Origin: Brucella pituitosa
Lineage (GTDB): Bacteria; Pseudomonadota; Alphaproteobacteria; Rhizobiales; Rhizobiaceae
Direction: 5' to 3'
Assembly (NCBI RefSeq): GCF_003049685.1
Contig: NZ_PYSY02000002.1
Location: forward strand, 310,001 to 374,000
DNA: 64,000 bases
Positions 26,095-35,997 of the stretch are shown here, piece after piece. Below the pieces are notes generated by a model. The model was not told the DNA's origin. It saw nothing but the letters and a program-made list of their open reading frames with translations, and made no database searches. The position numbers were made by a program, and so were the translations under genes. Each line of letters begins with the position of its first letter. Within the stretch, counting starts at the first letter, position 1.

Positions 26095-27564
26095 TTACCA
26101 AGGGTTATCGACACGCGGCCATATTGGCCGCGTCATTTTTTGGTAATTCGTAGCTCTTGGATTGACCGGATAAGAACTCGGCGCATCAACATAGATGATC
26201 TCAGCCGCAATTGGCTCAAATCCCGCATGAAAATGATTGGTTGATTTGACGACCAGAATGTCTTTTAGCATCGGATCAATGCCGATATTGGAGAAAATAT
26301 CCGGCTCGAATGTTTGCGTGCGGTTGGTGTTGAGAATGACATCTATCTCTGTCCCCTCAATTCGCACGACTGCCGAAGGTCCGAGCGTGACGCGACTAAG
26401 GCCAAAGCTCTGCCAGCCTTCGGGCAAAACTTTCATCACCGTCACGCGCGCATCAATCGGTTCTCCGGCTTGCGGACCAGATTTGCCGCCTATACGCAGA
26501 TCAATCACTGCGCCTTCGCCTGCCGCATGGCAAAAAGTGACGGCCAGTGTATCCCATATGGTCGCAACAGCGGCTTTCTGGATGTTGCGCTCTATCAGCC
26601 TGCGCAGAATATGCGTGCCGTCGCCCGCAACACCACCACCTGGATTATCCCATACATCGGCAATCACTGCAGGCTTTGCAGGGTTGACGGTATGTGCTGC
26701 AATCGCACGGTCGATGCCATCGTCGATATTGTACATGGTCATCAATGTCTGCTCACGCATCCCGATAAGCTCTCGCCCCAGTTTTTCAGCGAGCGCATCG
26801 CCTTTTGCGCGGTCGTTATCAGTGACGACAAGAATACGTGTGCCCATTTCAGGGACATCTGCCGCCATGAAACCATGAATAACCGAGATGGAAAGTATGC
26901 CGTCCTTGCCATGCATGGCCTTTATGCGATCGATAAATGAGCGCATGGGTTCTTTGCTTGTCGGGAAAACCCCGATCATGCGGCAGTCGAAGGTAGAAAT
27001 AACGGGCTTGATTTTGCCCTTCAATGTGTCAAGCGCCATAGACACGACATGTTCACCGCGCTCATAGAAATCCGTATGAGGAAATTCGAGGAAAGCGGCG
27101 TAAATATTCAGGTTTTCCACCCGCTTTTGCGTGAGATGACTATGCGGATCGAACTCGCTGGCGACCAGAATGTCAGGTCCCACGATTGCACGCACCCGTT
27201 CCAGCAAATCGCCTTCGCAATCGTCATAGCCTTGCGCGACCATGGCTCCATGCAGGCCAAGCACCACGGCATCGACCGGCATTGCAGCTTTCAACTGGTC
27301 GAGGATTTCATCGCGCAGTTCTTCAAAGGCTTGTTTCTGCAACAAGCCGCCCGGTTCCGCCCATGTGGCGGTGCCTTCGATAACGGTCAACCCTTCCGTA
27401 GCCGCTCGCTTTCGCAATGCAACAATTGGCGATGAACACAGCGTCGGCGTATCAGGGTGTTTGCCCGGTACCGCATAGAAAGCCATTTCAAACGACGCGC
27501 GGTCGGTTGGTACGGGCGAAAAGGTGTTGGTTTCAGTAGCAAGCGACGCGGTGAAAATACGCAT
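26095..27564 (-). CDS. M81 family metallopeptidase (MlrC-like)
   Basis: 489 residues, the normal length of the family. The N-terminal half (DUF1485) shows ASLATETNTFSPVPTDRASF, a His in VLGLHGAM, the metal motif ASEFDPHSH and the HTD of EFPHTDFYERGEH. The C-terminal half (MlrC_C) begins with VIADVWDNPGGGVAGDGT. The founding member, sphingomonad MlrC, cleaves linear microcystin and its tetrapeptide; most relatives have unknown substrates. It has no signal peptide. It is the last gene of the divergent minus arm: binding protein, two permeases, RidA, M81. It probably hydrolyses an imported peptide-like or amide compound. Confidence 0.85.
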   Translation of the reverse strand: MRIFTASLATETNTFSPVPTDRASFEMAFYAVPGKHPDTPTLCSSPIVALRKRAATEGLTVIEGTATWAEPGGLLQKQAFEELRDEILDQLKAAMPVDAVVLGLHGAMVAQGYDDCEGDLLERVRAIVGPDILVASEFDPHSHLTQKRVENLNIYAAFLEFPHTDFYERGEHVVSMALDTLKGKIKPVISTFDCRMIGVFPTSKEPMRSFIDRIKAMHGKDGILSISVIHGFMAADVPEMGTRILVVTDNDRAKGDALAEKLGRELIGMREQTLMTMYNIDDGIDRAIAAHTVNPAKPAVIADVWDNPGGGVAGDGTHILRRLIERNIQKAAVATIWDTLAVTFCHAAGEGAVIDLRIGGKSGPQAGEPIDARVTVMKVLPEGWQSFGLSRVTLGPSAVVRIEGTEIDVILNTNRTQTFEPDIFSNIGIDPMLKDILVVKSTNHFHAGFEPIAAEIIYVDAPSSYPVNPRATNYQKMTRPIWPRVDNPW

Positions 27565-27578
27565 ATGGTCTGCCTGGG

Positions 27579-27950
27579 TTATTTTTGCGGTGCGTAAGCG
27601 ATGGCTTCAATCTCGATCTTGATGTCAATCATCAGACGGGATTCGACCGTTGTGCGTGCTGGAGGATCTTTCGGGAAATAGGTTGCATAAACCGCATTCA
27701 TACGCCCGAAATCACGCGCATCTTCGAGCCAGATGGTCGTCTTGACGACATCTTCCATGCTAGCCCCTGCAAGGGCTAATGCTGCTTTGACATTTTCGAG
27801 CACCTGCGCGGTTTGCGCTTCGATGCCGCCTTCGACAATCCTGCCATTTGCTCCCATAGGCACCTGACCGGAAATATAGACGGTGTCGCCAGCGCGCACG
27901 GCGGGAGAAAGCGGCACATGTGATGCGCCGAATGCCTGTTTCTTGGACAT
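27579..27950 (-). CDS. RidA family (YjgF/YER057c/UK114) enamine/imine deaminase
   Basis: 123 residues. The start MSKKQAFGASHVPLSPAVRA, the GDTVYISGQVPMG segment, ARTTVESRLMIDIKIEIEAIA at the end and its conserved Arg and Glu mark the family. RidA proteins hydrolyse reactive enamines or imines made by PLP enzymes. Here the likely source is the PLP enzyme at 33905-34969 in the same cluster. The gene is 12 bases from the permease gene upstream and 14 from the M81 gene. Confidence 0.87.
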   Translation of the reverse strand: MSKKQAFGASHVPLSPAVRAGDTVYISGQVPMGANGRIVEGGIEAQTAQVLENVKAALALAGASMEDVVKTTIWLEDARDFGRMNAVYATYFPKDPPARTTVESRLMIDIKIEIEAIAYAPQK

Positions 27951-27962
27951 GTTGAACTCCGC

Positions 27963-28790
27963 TTATTTTACAGCGCCGAGCGAAAGACCTTTGATGAGGT
28001 AACGCTGCAGCCATATGAATAGGATCGCGACGGGTAGAGTGGCGACGAGTGTTGCGGCCATGACATAGTGCCATTCAACGGTGTAGCGGCCCGCCACCAA
28101 CGAGAAAACCTGGATTGGAAGCGTATAGCTGCTCTGACTGCGCAACATGGTAAGCGCCACCACGAATTCGTTCCATGCATTGATGAAAGTGAAGATCGCG
28201 GTTACGGCGATGGCCGGTATGCAGAGCGGCAGGAACACTTTGACGAGCGTTTTGAAGCGGCCAGCTCCTTCCATCCATGACGCTTCTTCAAGGTCTTTTG
28301 GAATGGTGTCAAAATAGCTCTGTAGCATCCAGACAGTGAAGGCGATGTTGAAGGCCATGTAAATCGCGCCAACCGCCGTAACACTCTCGATCAATCCGTA
28401 AGCTGCAAGCAGGCGGAACAGGCCAAGCACCAGCACGATTGGCGATATCATCTGCGAAATGAGCAGGAACTGACGGAATGCGCCGTGGCCCGCAAAGCGA
28501 AAGCGTGACATGGCATAGGCCGCTGGAATGGACACGATGATCGCTCCAACGGAAGCGATGACCGATACATAGAACGAGTTCAGCAATGCATTGCCAAAGC
28601 CGGTTCGCACCCACATTTCAGAGAAATTCTGCCAGCGGAATTCGCTTGGCCACCATGTTGGCGACAGGACTTCCTGAGGTGGCTTAACTGCGGTCAAAAA
28701 CATGACCGCAAAAGGAAACAGCGTCAGCACGATCAGCGGAGCGAGAATGATCCAGGCAAGGATGGTGCGTTTGATTTTGGATGCGATCAT
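27963..28790 (-). CDS. Carbohydrate-type ABC transporter permease (MalG-like)
   Basis: 275 residues, six membrane helices, CUT1 family. The coupling motif that docks the ATPase is clear: [20 protein letters not shown] near residue 190. The start overlaps the preceding permease by four bases. It forms a heterodimer with the MalF-like permease; the ATPase is encoded on the other arm of the cluster (31935-32990). Confidence 0.9.
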   Translation of the reverse strand: MIASKIKRTILAWIILAPLIVLTLFPFAVMFLTAVKPPQEVLSPTWWPSEFRWQNFSEMWVRTGFGNALLNSFYVSVIASVGAIIVSIPAAYAMSRFRFAGHGAFRQFLLISQMISPIVLVLGLFRLLAAYGLIESVTAVGAIYMAFNIAFTVWMLQSYFDTIPKDLEEASWMEGAGRFKTLVKVFLPLCIPAIAVTAIFTFINAWNEFVVALTMLRSQSSYTLPIQVFSLVAGRYTVEWHYVMAATLVATLPVAILFIWLQRYLIKGLSLGAVK

Positions 28791-29656
28791 GTGCGTTCGC
28801 TCCGCATGGATAGCCGGATATAGAAGGCTGTGAAAACCAGAAGGATGGCGAGCATGATCAGCGAGACCGCCGAGGCTTCACCGAGTTTTCCGAGCCTGAA
28901 AGCCAGCTTGTAAAGGTGGGTCACAAGAATATCGGTCGTGTTTGCCGGTCCGCCCTGGGTCATTACCCAGATGATCGGGAACGAATTGAACACATAGATC
29001 GTGTTGAGCACGATTGCGATGTTCACGAATGGCTTGAGTAGCGGCAAGGTGATTTCACGAAACTGCTGCCAGAGACTGGCACCTTCCAAGGAAGAAGCTT
29101 CGTAAAGATCGTCTGGAATGGAAGAGAGGCCGCCTAGAAAAATCGTGGTTGTGAACGGCACGGTCACCAGAATACCAACCAGCACCTGCATTGGAAAGGC
29201 GGTGGTAGCGCTGGCCAGCCACTGAATATTGCTGTCGATAATGCCGAGATTGCGCAGTGCGGAGTTAAGCATTCCGCTTTCGCCGTTCAGCGCCCAGCGC
29301 CAGACAATTGCCGTCATGGTCAAAGAGACAGCCCATGGCAGCATAACGATGACGCGTGCGACGGATCGACCGTAAAAATCCATATTCAGGATGATCGCGA
29401 CTGGTATCGATACGACAAGGGCACCGCCAACAACGGCTACGGTCCATACGGCTGTTCGCCACAATGCATTCAGAAAATCGGGTGATGCGAAAAGGGCAGT
29501 GAAGTTTGCACCATCGTTGAAATCGCGCAATTGCCCGAAACGGTTCACATCATGGGTGGCGATCTCAAAGAGATGCACGACCGGCCAGAAGATCACTACC
29601 GCAGCCAGCAGCAGGCTTGGCAAGATCAGAAAATAGGGCAGGGTGCGATTTTGCAT
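28787..29656 (-). CDS. Carbohydrate-type ABC transporter permease (MalF-like)
   Basis: 289 residues, six membrane helices, MalF/UgpA type. The coupling loop is [20 protein letters not shown] near residue 190, and a typical [20 protein letters not shown] follows. It pairs with the MalG-like permease whose gene overlaps it. Confidence 0.9.
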   Translation of the reverse strand: MQNRTLPYFLILPSLLLAAVVIFWPVVHLFEIATHDVNRFGQLRDFNDGANFTALFASPDFLNALWRTAVWTVAVVGGALVVSIPVAIILNMDFYGRSVARVIVMLPWAVSLTMTAIVWRWALNGESGMLNSALRNLGIIDSNIQWLASATTAFPMQVLVGILVTVPFTTTIFLGGLSSIPDDLYEASSLEGASLWQQFREITLPLLKPFVNIAIVLNTIYVFNSFPIIWVMTQGGPANTTDILVTHLYKLAFRLGKLGEASAVSLIMLAILLVFTAFYIRLSMRSERT

Positions 29657-29744
29657 CGGCCAAAAATTCCACGGAATAAAAGGGACCCGGCAGCAGAACA
29701 GTTTAAACTGTCTACAGTTTCCGTCCGCTGCCGGGGTGATGGGA

Positions 29745-30980
29745 TTACTTCTTCAGGATTGCATCCGCCTTGGCGGCAGCTTCCTTAAGAACAGCTTCCG
29801 GTTCGCCCTGACCAAGATAGATGCTCTGCATCGCATTGGACGTGATATCGGCGATTTCTTCCCAACCCGGAATGATTGGCGCAAAGCGCGCATCAGGAAG
29901 CAGGGCAGTGAAAGCAGCGAGATCGGCATTATTGACGTAATAATCCATCTTCGCTTCTTCCTTGTTTACAGGCAGGAAGCCTTCACCCTGTGTAAACTTG
30001 GCGCGCCATTCTGTTTGGAACAGGAAGTCGAGAACTTTCCAGGCCTCTTCCTTGTTCTTCGAGTTCTGGAACATGATAACGGAGTCCGTTACGCCATAAG
30101 TGCCGCGAGCACCCGTTGGACCAGCAGGAATTGCAGTCACACCATATTTCAGATTTGGTGCTTCTTCCTTGATCTGGTTCGACAGGAACGGCGCGGTGAT
30201 CATCATGCCGACCTTGCCCTGCTTGAAGAGATTCTGTACATCTTCACGAGCATAGGAGGTGACACCTGGTTGTGTCAGGCCGCCATCAATCATCGACTTA
30301 TAGAGCTTGGCTGCTTCAAGAGCGCCCGGCGTGCTCAGGCCTGAAGTGCCATCCTTGTTGAGGATTTCCGCACCCTGTGACCACATCGCGTAATAGTAAT
30401 AAACGTCAGTTTCGATTTCTTTGCCCTGAAGGCCGAAACCATAGTTTTCACCACCAAGCGCTTTGATCTTTTCAGCAGCAGCTTTGACTTCATCCCAGTT
30501 TGCAGGAGGGTTGGCGACGCCAGCTTTCTCCAGCAGATCCTTGTTGTAGTACATAGCGCGTGCAGATGCTGCGATCGGCAGGCCGTATGTCTTGTCTTCC
30601 AGCACCGAAGGCGACAGGAATGTTTCGATGAAACGACCCTTGAATGCATCGTCCATATAGCCGTCAAGCGGCTCCGCGATGCCCTGCTGTACGAAGTCGA
30701 TCAGCCAGCGCGTACCAATGATCGAAAGATCGGCATTGGTGCCAGCTGAAATGTCGGTGGTTAGTTTCTGCAGAAGTACGTCCCATGGCACGACTTCAAA
30801 ATTAAGCGTGATGCCGGGGTTTGCGGCTTCAAAAGCCTTCTTTACTTCCTCAAAATATGGGCCGGTCTTCGAGCTGTACTCAGCGACCGTCATACGCACT
30901 TCGCCGGCCTGTGCGGCTGAACCAAGTGCCAGAATGCTCAATCCAGCCAAAAGGCCGGCCTTCCATTTATTGATAGACAT
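29745..30980 (-). CDS. Carbohydrate-type ABC transporter, extracellular solute-binding protein
   Basis: 411 residues from ATG 30980 ([20 protein letters not shown]) with a signal peptide ending AAQA. An in-frame ATG at 31004 is possible. The fold is SBP_bac_1 (MalE/UgpB type): '[19 protein letters not shown]', '[21 protein letters not shown]' split into two motifs, and a C-terminal Trp-rich lobe. It is the first gene of the minus arm and defines what enters the pathway. CUT1 binders can carry non-sugar ligands, so the presence of peptidase and PLP enzymes is not a contradiction. Confidence 0.88.
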   Translation of the reverse strand: MSINKWKAGLLAGLSILALGSAAQAGEVRMTVAEYSSKTGPYFEEVKKAFEAANPGITLNFEVVPWDVLLQKLTTDISAGTNADLSIIGTRWLIDFVQQGIAEPLDGYMDDAFKGRFIETFLSPSVLEDKTYGLPIAASARAMYYNKDLLEKAGVANPPANWDEVKAAAEKIKALGGENYGFGLQGKEIETDVYYYYAMWSQGAEILNKDGTSGLSTPGALEAAKLYKSMIDGGLTQPGVTSYAREDVQNLFKQGKVGMMITAPFLSNQIKEEAPNLKYGVTAIPAGPTGARGTYGVTDSVIMFQNSKNKEEAWKVLDFLFQTEWRAKFTQGEGFLPVNKEEAKMDYYVNNADLAAFTALLPDARFAPIIPGWEEIADITSNAMQSIYLGQGEPEAVLKEAAAKADAILKK

Positions 30981-31157
30981 TTTCCCGTTCCCTTGTTTGC
31001 CCATGCTTCATGTGAAGACGTCTTGATTTTTGTTATTTTCTTACATTATCGGCAAATTTTGCGCTTTCAAGTAAAAAGTTTTGTTGCAAACTTACATTTT
31101 CACTTTTAGGCTGGCCTGAATAAGTATGCGCGAAAAGTGCTTTAAAAGGGGAAGAGA
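30981..31157. promoter_or_regulatory. Divergent promoter region of the M81/RpiR cluster
   Basis: These 177 AT-rich bases separate the two arms of the cluster. They contain two copies of CTTACATT (near 31041 and 31090) and A/T-rich inverted segments. RpiR-type proteins bind such regions, and I infer that the regulator at 32998-33879 acts here, but no clear operator can be assigned. Confidence 0.4.
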
Positions 31158-31931
31158 GTGGAGCATTCAGGCGAATTTGCCGGAAAATCCGTATTGATTA
31201 CCGGTGCCGGGGGCGGTGTCGGCACTGCGCTTGTGAAAATGTTTTCATCGCGCGGGGCAAAAATTATCGGCTGTGATTCCACTCTGGATGTCATGCAGGC
31301 TGATAATTTTTACAGTCGTCATGCATTTGACCTGCTTGACCGCAACTCGCTGCAGTCTGCCGTAAACGCCATTACAGATGCCGACGGCGTGCCTGATATT
31401 GTTATCAACAATGCCGGATGGACCCGGGCTGAATCATTTGAAGAGCTTGATCAGGCGCGAATCAATCAGGAGATTGATCTCAATCTCACTGGGGTCTGTT
31501 CGTTTTCTGCAGCGCTTGCACAGAAGATGGCGGCCAATGGCCGTGGTGCTTTTGTCTTTATATCCTCGGTTAACTCGCTTTCGCATTTCGGCAATCCAGC
31601 CTATGCGGCAGCCAAGGCCGGCATAAACGCTTTCGCACGCGCTCTTGCAGTTGAATATGGGCAACAGGGATTGCGTGCCAATGTGGTGTGCCCTGGCTCA
31701 ATCCATACACCGGCATGGGATCATCGCATCAAGAATGACCCTGCCGTTTTCGACAAGCTCAAGCGTCTTTATCCGCTGGGCCGTATTGTCAACGTTAATG
31801 AGGTGGCCGAAGCGGTTGCCTTTCTCGCATCTGACCGGGCGTCCGGCATAACCGGCACAATTCTGCCCGTTGATGCCGGACTGATGGCCGGTTGCAGGCC
31901 TTTTATTGAAGATATCTTAGGTGGGAACTGA
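31158..31931 (+). CDS. Short-chain dehydrogenase/reductase
   Basis: 257 residues from GTG 31158, with GGGGAAGAG upstream; no ATG fits better. The classical SDR pattern is complete: TGAGGGVGTAL (cofactor binding), INNAG, Ser in ISSVNSL, and the YAAAKAG catalytic Tyr and Lys. The Asp after strand beta-2 (IGCDST) suggests NAD(H). It opens the plus arm of the divergent cluster and probably oxidises a hydroxy-acid or hydroxy-amino-acid intermediate. The substrate is unknown. Confidence 0.85.
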   Translation: MEHSGEFAGKSVLITGAGGGVGTALVKMFSSRGAKIIGCDSTLDVMQADNFYSRHAFDLLDRNSLQSAVNAITDADGVPDIVINNAGWTRAESFEELDQARINQEIDLNLTGVCSFSAALAQKMAANGRGAFVFISSVNSLSHFGNPAYAAAKAGINAFARALAVEYGQQGLRANVVCPGSIHTPAWDHRIKNDPAVFDKLKRLYPLGRIVNVNEVAEAVAFLASDRASGITGTILPVDAGLMAGCRPFIEDILGGN

Positions 31932-31934
31932 GTG

Positions 31935-32990
31935 ATGAAAAATGTTTCCCTGCGTGGAATTACCAAATCTTTCGGACAGATGAATGTTCTGGATCGCGTT
32001 GATCTGGAGATTGAGGATGGCGAGTTTCTCGTCCTCGTTGGTCCGTCCGGCTGTGGTAAGTCCACACTTTTGCGTATGGTTGCGGGACTGGAGCCGATTT
32101 CCAGTGGCGATCTGATCATTGGCGGCGAACGCGCCAATGAATTGCCGCCGCAAAAACGCAATATCGCGATGGTGTTCCAGTCTTATGCGTTGTTTCCGCA
32201 TATGACGGCACGAGAGAATATCGGTTTTGGCCCACGCATTCGGGGCGAGGATAGCTCGACCACAGCAACAAAGGTGGACAAAGCTGCATCGATTCTCAAT
32301 TTACACTCTTATCTCGACCGCTATCCGCGCCAGCTTTCAGGTGGTCAGCGCCAGCGTGTTGCGATGGGCCGGGCAATTGTGCGCGAACCATCAGTGTTCC
32401 TGTTCGATGAACCCTTGTCCAATCTGGATGCTCAGCTTCGAGTACAGATGCGTACTGAAATCAAGGCGCTGCATCATCGGCTGAAATCAACGGTAATCTA
32501 TGTGACACATGATCAGATCGAAGCCATGACCATGGCCGACCGCATCGTTGTTATGAATCAGGGTAAGATTCAGCAGATCGGTGCACCGCTTGAACTGTAT
32601 GATCGACCTGCAAACAAATTTGTGGCGGGGTTCATCGGATCACCGTCAATGAGCTTCATTCCGGGTGCTGTGATCGAGGGTGGCAAGTTCCGCACAACTG
32701 ACGGCGAAGAGATTTCTACGCCGGGACGCAAGACATCGGAGCGTGGCGCGGAGCTGGGTATCAGGCCGGAAAATTTCATCATCGCGAAAGACGGCGAGGG
32801 GCTGACGCTTGCTATTGAGGTGGTCGAACCGACGGGGCCGGAAACCCATGTTTATGGAAAAATTGCCGGTGAAGCTGTGCGGGCTGTATTCCGTGAGCGA
32901 ATTCACCTTGCACCGGGAGAGCGAGTCCCTGTAACGGCGAAGCCCGAACACATCCATCTCTTTGATAAGGAAAGCGGTTTACCGCTGTAG
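31935..32990 (+). CDS. Carbohydrate-type ABC transporter ATPase (MalK/UgpC-like)
   Basis: 351 residues from ATG 31935; a GTG three bases earlier is also possible. Motifs are Walker A GPSGCGKST, Q-loop FQSYALFPHM, signature LSGGQRQRVAMGRA, Walker B VFLFDEPLSNLD and H-loop THDQIEAMT. A C-terminal TOBE/OB regulatory domain follows from about 240. It serves the permeases encoded on the opposite arm; splitting the ATPase from its permeases while keeping it in the cluster is common in CUT1 systems. It ends seven bases before the RpiR gene. Confidence 0.9.
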   Translation: MKNVSLRGITKSFGQMNVLDRVDLEIEDGEFLVLVGPSGCGKSTLLRMVAGLEPISSGDLIIGGERANELPPQKRNIAMVFQSYALFPHMTARENIGFGPRIRGEDSSTTATKVDKAASILNLHSYLDRYPRQLSGGQRQRVAMGRAIVREPSVFLFDEPLSNLDAQLRVQMRTEIKALHHRLKSTVIYVTHDQIEAMTMADRIVVMNQGKIQQIGAPLELYDRPANKFVAGFIGSPSMSFIPGAVIEGGKFRTTDGEEISTPGRKTSERGAELGIRPENFIIAKDGEGLTLAIEVVEPTGPETHVYGKIAGEAVRAVFRERIHLAPGERVPVTAKPEHIHLFDKESGLPL

Positions 32991-32997
32991 AACTCGT

Positions 32998-33879
32998 ATG
33001 AGCAAGGTTGCGGACATCATCACAAGGCTTCATGCCGCAGCACAGGAGGGGTCGAAATCCGACCGTCGACTGGCTGCACTGGTGTTGTCTGATCCTGATT
33101 ATGCATCCAAGGCGGCCATATCTGAAATCGCGGCTCGTGCTGAAGTAAGTGAACCAACAGTCACACGGTTCTGTCGTGGGCTGGGCTGCGACGGTGTGCG
33201 CGATTTCAAGTTTTTTCTGGCACAGGCACTGGCAATTGGTGGTCAATATCTGACGGCGGAAGCGCCCGCCCGCGATATTCGCGAGGCGCGTATCGCTGCG
33301 GCAGTTACAGATGCGGCGGTTGCGGCTATTCATCGTGCCAGCGATAATCTGGATATGTCTGTCGTCATGAAAATTGCCGAGCGGATAGCTGTGTCAGGCT
33401 CGGTTCTTTGCTTAGGCTCGGGCGGCATTTCTTCTATGATGGCGACAGAGTTGCAAAATCGACTGTTCCGACTGGGGATTCCTGTTCTGGCGCAGGTGGA
33501 TGGGCAGTTGCAGCGTATGTACGCGGCAGTGGCGACGCGAGATACGACGGTAATTGCATTCTCGGTTTCGGGTTATGCCCGCTCTGTGGTCGAAGCGATT
33601 TTGGTCGCCCGGCAATATGGTGCGGAAACTGTGGCGATCACCGCGCAAGAATCTGATCTCGCAAAGGCAGCCAATACGGTCATTCCGTTTCAAGCCGATG
33701 AAGACGGTAATTTGTATAAGCCGACATCGTCGCGGTTTGCCTTGATGGCAATACTCGACATGATTGCGACTGCAACGGCTGAAGTTCATGGGCCGAAAGT
33801 GCTTGAGAGCCTGCGCCGCATCAAGCACAGTTTGAACACACTCAAGATAGACGATCCGCGCTTGCCCTTGGGTGACTGA
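32998..33879 (+). CDS. RpiR family transcriptional regulator
   Basis: 293 residues from ATG 32998. The N-terminal HTH_6 domain (residues 15-75) has 'AISEIAARAEVSEPTVTRF' and CRGLGCDGVRDFKFFLA; the C-terminal SIS domain (125-260) has CLGSGGISSMMATEL and AFSVSGYARSVVEA. SIS domains bind phosphosugars or similar ligands. It is the likely specific regulator of the divergent cluster. Confidence 0.88.
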   Translation: MSKVADIITRLHAAAQEGSKSDRRLAALVLSDPDYASKAAISEIAARAEVSEPTVTRFCRGLGCDGVRDFKFFLAQALAIGGQYLTAEAPARDIREARIAAAVTDAAVAAIHRASDNLDMSVVMKIAERIAVSGSVLCLGSGGISSMMATELQNRLFRLGIPVLAQVDGQLQRMYAAVATRDTTVIAFSVSGYARSVVEAILVARQYGAETVAITAQESDLAKAANTVIPFQADEDGNLYKPTSSRFALMAILDMIATATAEVHGPKVLESLRRIKHSLNTLKIDDPRLPLGD

Positions 33880-33904
33880 TGGGTGACGGATGGGAGACTG
33901 ACCA

Positions 33905-34969
33905 ATGACACGGCCTAAAACTGTCCACGAAATCGATACGCCTGCTATTCTGATTGATGTTAATCGTGTTCAGGCCAACATCAAGAAAGCGCAGGCTCAT
34001 GCCGATGCGATTGGCGTAAAGCTTCGCCCGCACATCAAAACGCATAAACTGCCGTTCTTTGCGCGCCGTCAGCTTGAAGCGGGTGCTGTGGGGATTACCT
34101 GCCAGAAGCTTGGCGAGGCTGAGGTTATGGCAGATGCGGGAATTGTCGATATTTTCCTGCCCTATAATATTCTGGGTAAGGAAAAGCTCGACAGGCTCTA
34201 TGCTCTTCATCAGCGCATCTCAATCTCCGTCACGGTCGATAACTCCACGAGCCTCGAAGGACTCGTATCGCGGTTTAACAATGAAGGGCGTCCGCTCACT
34301 GTATTGGTCGAATGCGATACCGGCATGGGGCGCTGCGGTGTTCAAACACCTGAAGAGGCGCTGGAACTCGCGCGTCAGATCGAGCAGAGTAAGGGGCTCA
34401 GGTTTGGTGGGTTGATGACTTATCCGGCGACGGGCAAAGCTGAACAGGCTGAACAATGGCTTGTTCAGGCACGTGATCTCCTCGCTGCGAACAACATCCA
34501 ATGTGAAACCATTTCAAGCGGCGGCACGCCGGATATGTGGCGTTCTCCAAAGGAGAGCGTGATCACGGAATATCGGCCTGGCACTTATATTTATTTCGAC
34601 CGCTATCAAGTCGCAAAGGGAGCGGCAACGCTCGATGACTGCGCATTGACCGTGCTGTCAACAATCGTCAGTCACCCGACACCTGATCGTGCGATTATCG
34701 ATGCCGGTTCCAAGGCGCTTTCAAGCGACACTCTCGGTTTCGCTGATTTCGGAGAACTGGCCGGGAGGACTGATGCTCGTGTCACAGGCCTAAGTGAAGA
34801 ACATGGTACGCTTAAGGGCGATATTACCGGGTTGAAAGTGGGTGACAAGGTGCGGGTCATTCCCGATCATGTCTGTGTGGTGTCCAATCTCTTTGATGAG
34901 GTGCATCTCATATCTGGCGATGATGTTATCGACATCTTGCCGGTGGCTGCACGTGGAAAGCTGAATTAA
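33905..34969 (+). CDS. D-threonine aldolase / D-serine dehydratase-like PLP enzyme
   Basis: 354 residues of the fold-type III (alanine-racemase-like) DSD1 family. The PLP lysine is in LRPHIKTHKLP (near residue 46). The C-terminal metal site of the family appears as PDHVCVVSN, a His-x-Cys pair, the form described for yeast D-serine dehydratase, whereas D-threonine aldolases have His-x-Asp. This favours dehydration of a D-3-hydroxy amino acid over aldol cleavage. Dehydration would release an enamine, a substrate for the RidA protein of the same cluster. The natural substrate remains unknown. Confidence 0.78.
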   Translation: MTRPKTVHEIDTPAILIDVNRVQANIKKAQAHADAIGVKLRPHIKTHKLPFFARRQLEAGAVGITCQKLGEAEVMADAGIVDIFLPYNILGKEKLDRLYALHQRISISVTVDNSTSLEGLVSRFNNEGRPLTVLVECDTGMGRCGVQTPEEALELARQIEQSKGLRFGGLMTYPATGKAEQAEQWLVQARDLLAANNIQCETISSGGTPDMWRSPKESVITEYRPGTYIYFDRYQVAKGAATLDDCALTVLSTIVSHPTPDRAIIDAGSKALSSDTLGFADFGELAGRTDARVTGLSEEHGTLKGDITGLKVGDKVRVIPDHVCVVSNLFDEVHLISGDDVIDILPVAARGKLN

Positions 34970-34983
34970 TTAGGGGGGCGAGT

Positions 34984-35457
34984 ATGAAAGAAGTCATCAA
35001 TCCATTTGCAGGCGACAAAGATCGTGGGCAGATTTGGGAAATGCTCGTGCGCCGCGATATCGAGGCATTTGTAGGCCAAAACTGGGCGCTTGTTGCCGAT
35101 GATTTTGATGAGGCGCGGTTCTTGGGCATTCATGCGCATGGAGAGGCTAATCCTGATAAGTGGGATGCGGCTTTTCCAACCTTGACCGCCTATCGCGATG
35201 AATGGTTGCGCCAGGCTGCCGAGAGTGCGGCGACTGAATATGCCGAATCTCTGGCTGACGGCGTGTTCCGCGCAACGAATCTTGGCGTCATTGACATCAA
35301 TGGCGACGTTGCTGTCGCGCGCAAAAAGTTCGATGGCACGATCAAAAAAGCAGATGGAACCCATGATCGGCTGGATTGGCAGACACTTTATTTTTGCCGT
35401 CGGCACGGAGAGCGTTGGCGTATTACGGGCTTCATTGGATATATGGTTAATAGCTAA
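34984..35457 (+). CDS. NTF2-like (SnoaL/DUF4440-type) hypothetical protein
   Basis: 157 residues with the alpha+beta layout of small cone-shaped NTF2-like folds: N-terminal helices (GQIWEMLVRRDIEAFV), a long middle helix, then strands ending YFCRRHGERWRITGFIGYM, where an aromatic strand pair closes the cone. I do not recognise a specific family. It has no signal peptide. It is the last gene of the plus arm, 14 bases behind the PLP enzyme, and a terminator follows. A small isomerase or binding role in the same pathway is possible. Confidence 0.6.
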   Translation: MKEVINPFAGDKDRGQIWEMLVRRDIEAFVGQNWALVADDFDEARFLGIHAHGEANPDKWDAAFPTLTAYRDEWLRQAAESAATEYAESLADGVFRATNLGVIDINGDVAVARKKFDGTIKKADGTHDRLDWQTLYFCRRHGERWRITGFIGYMVNS

Positions 35458-35487
35458 TTCAGCCCGGTTTGAACGGGAGGATTTTAT

Positions 35488-35519
35488 GGGCGCGGATCGC
35501 TTGATCTGCGCCCATTTTT
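35488..35519 (+). terminator. Rho-independent terminator of the plus arm
   Basis: GGGCGCGGATC and GATCTGCGCCC pair around GCTT and are followed by ATTTTTC. Confidence 0.8.
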
Positions 35520-35997
35520 CTGGCAAATGGCGTCAGATAAGGCAAAAGTATAATCACACAAATTTACTGCAATTAAGAGAAATTATATTCTACGAATACT
35601 AAATTGCCTCATGTCGCAGCTAATTGCATATTTGTCGCAGCCCGCTCGTGTGCAGCGCTTTCACAGGATTACTATTATTGGCAGGCTAGCCGATTATTTC
35701 TGATAATCGGATGTGTCGGTTAGTCCGCATATTTCGTCGCGCAACCCATCAAAAACAAACAAGGGGACGGGTCGCGCAAAGATGAATCCATGACTGTGGG
35801 TGGACATGTCGGGAAATGGTCTATATAAATACGTCACACCAATCGCTAATCATTCTCTGTGGGTCGTTCGCTGCCTGCAAGTTGCGCATGTCCAATTCGC
35901 GCAAGAATGAAGAAATAATGATGTTAAAAAGGAGATTAAACCTGCCTGCACAGCGGGGTTAAACATAATGCATGGTATTTTATACAAGGAAGATAGT
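35520..35997. other. Long AT-rich leader of the proVWX-like operon
   Basis: About 480 bases without a credible gene. Short inverted repeats are present, for example CCGATTATTTCTGATAATCGG at 35690-35710 and the repeated words GTCGCAGC near 35614 and 35634. A long AT-rich promoter/leader is in keeping with osmotic control, but no specific site can be named. Confidence 0.4.
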
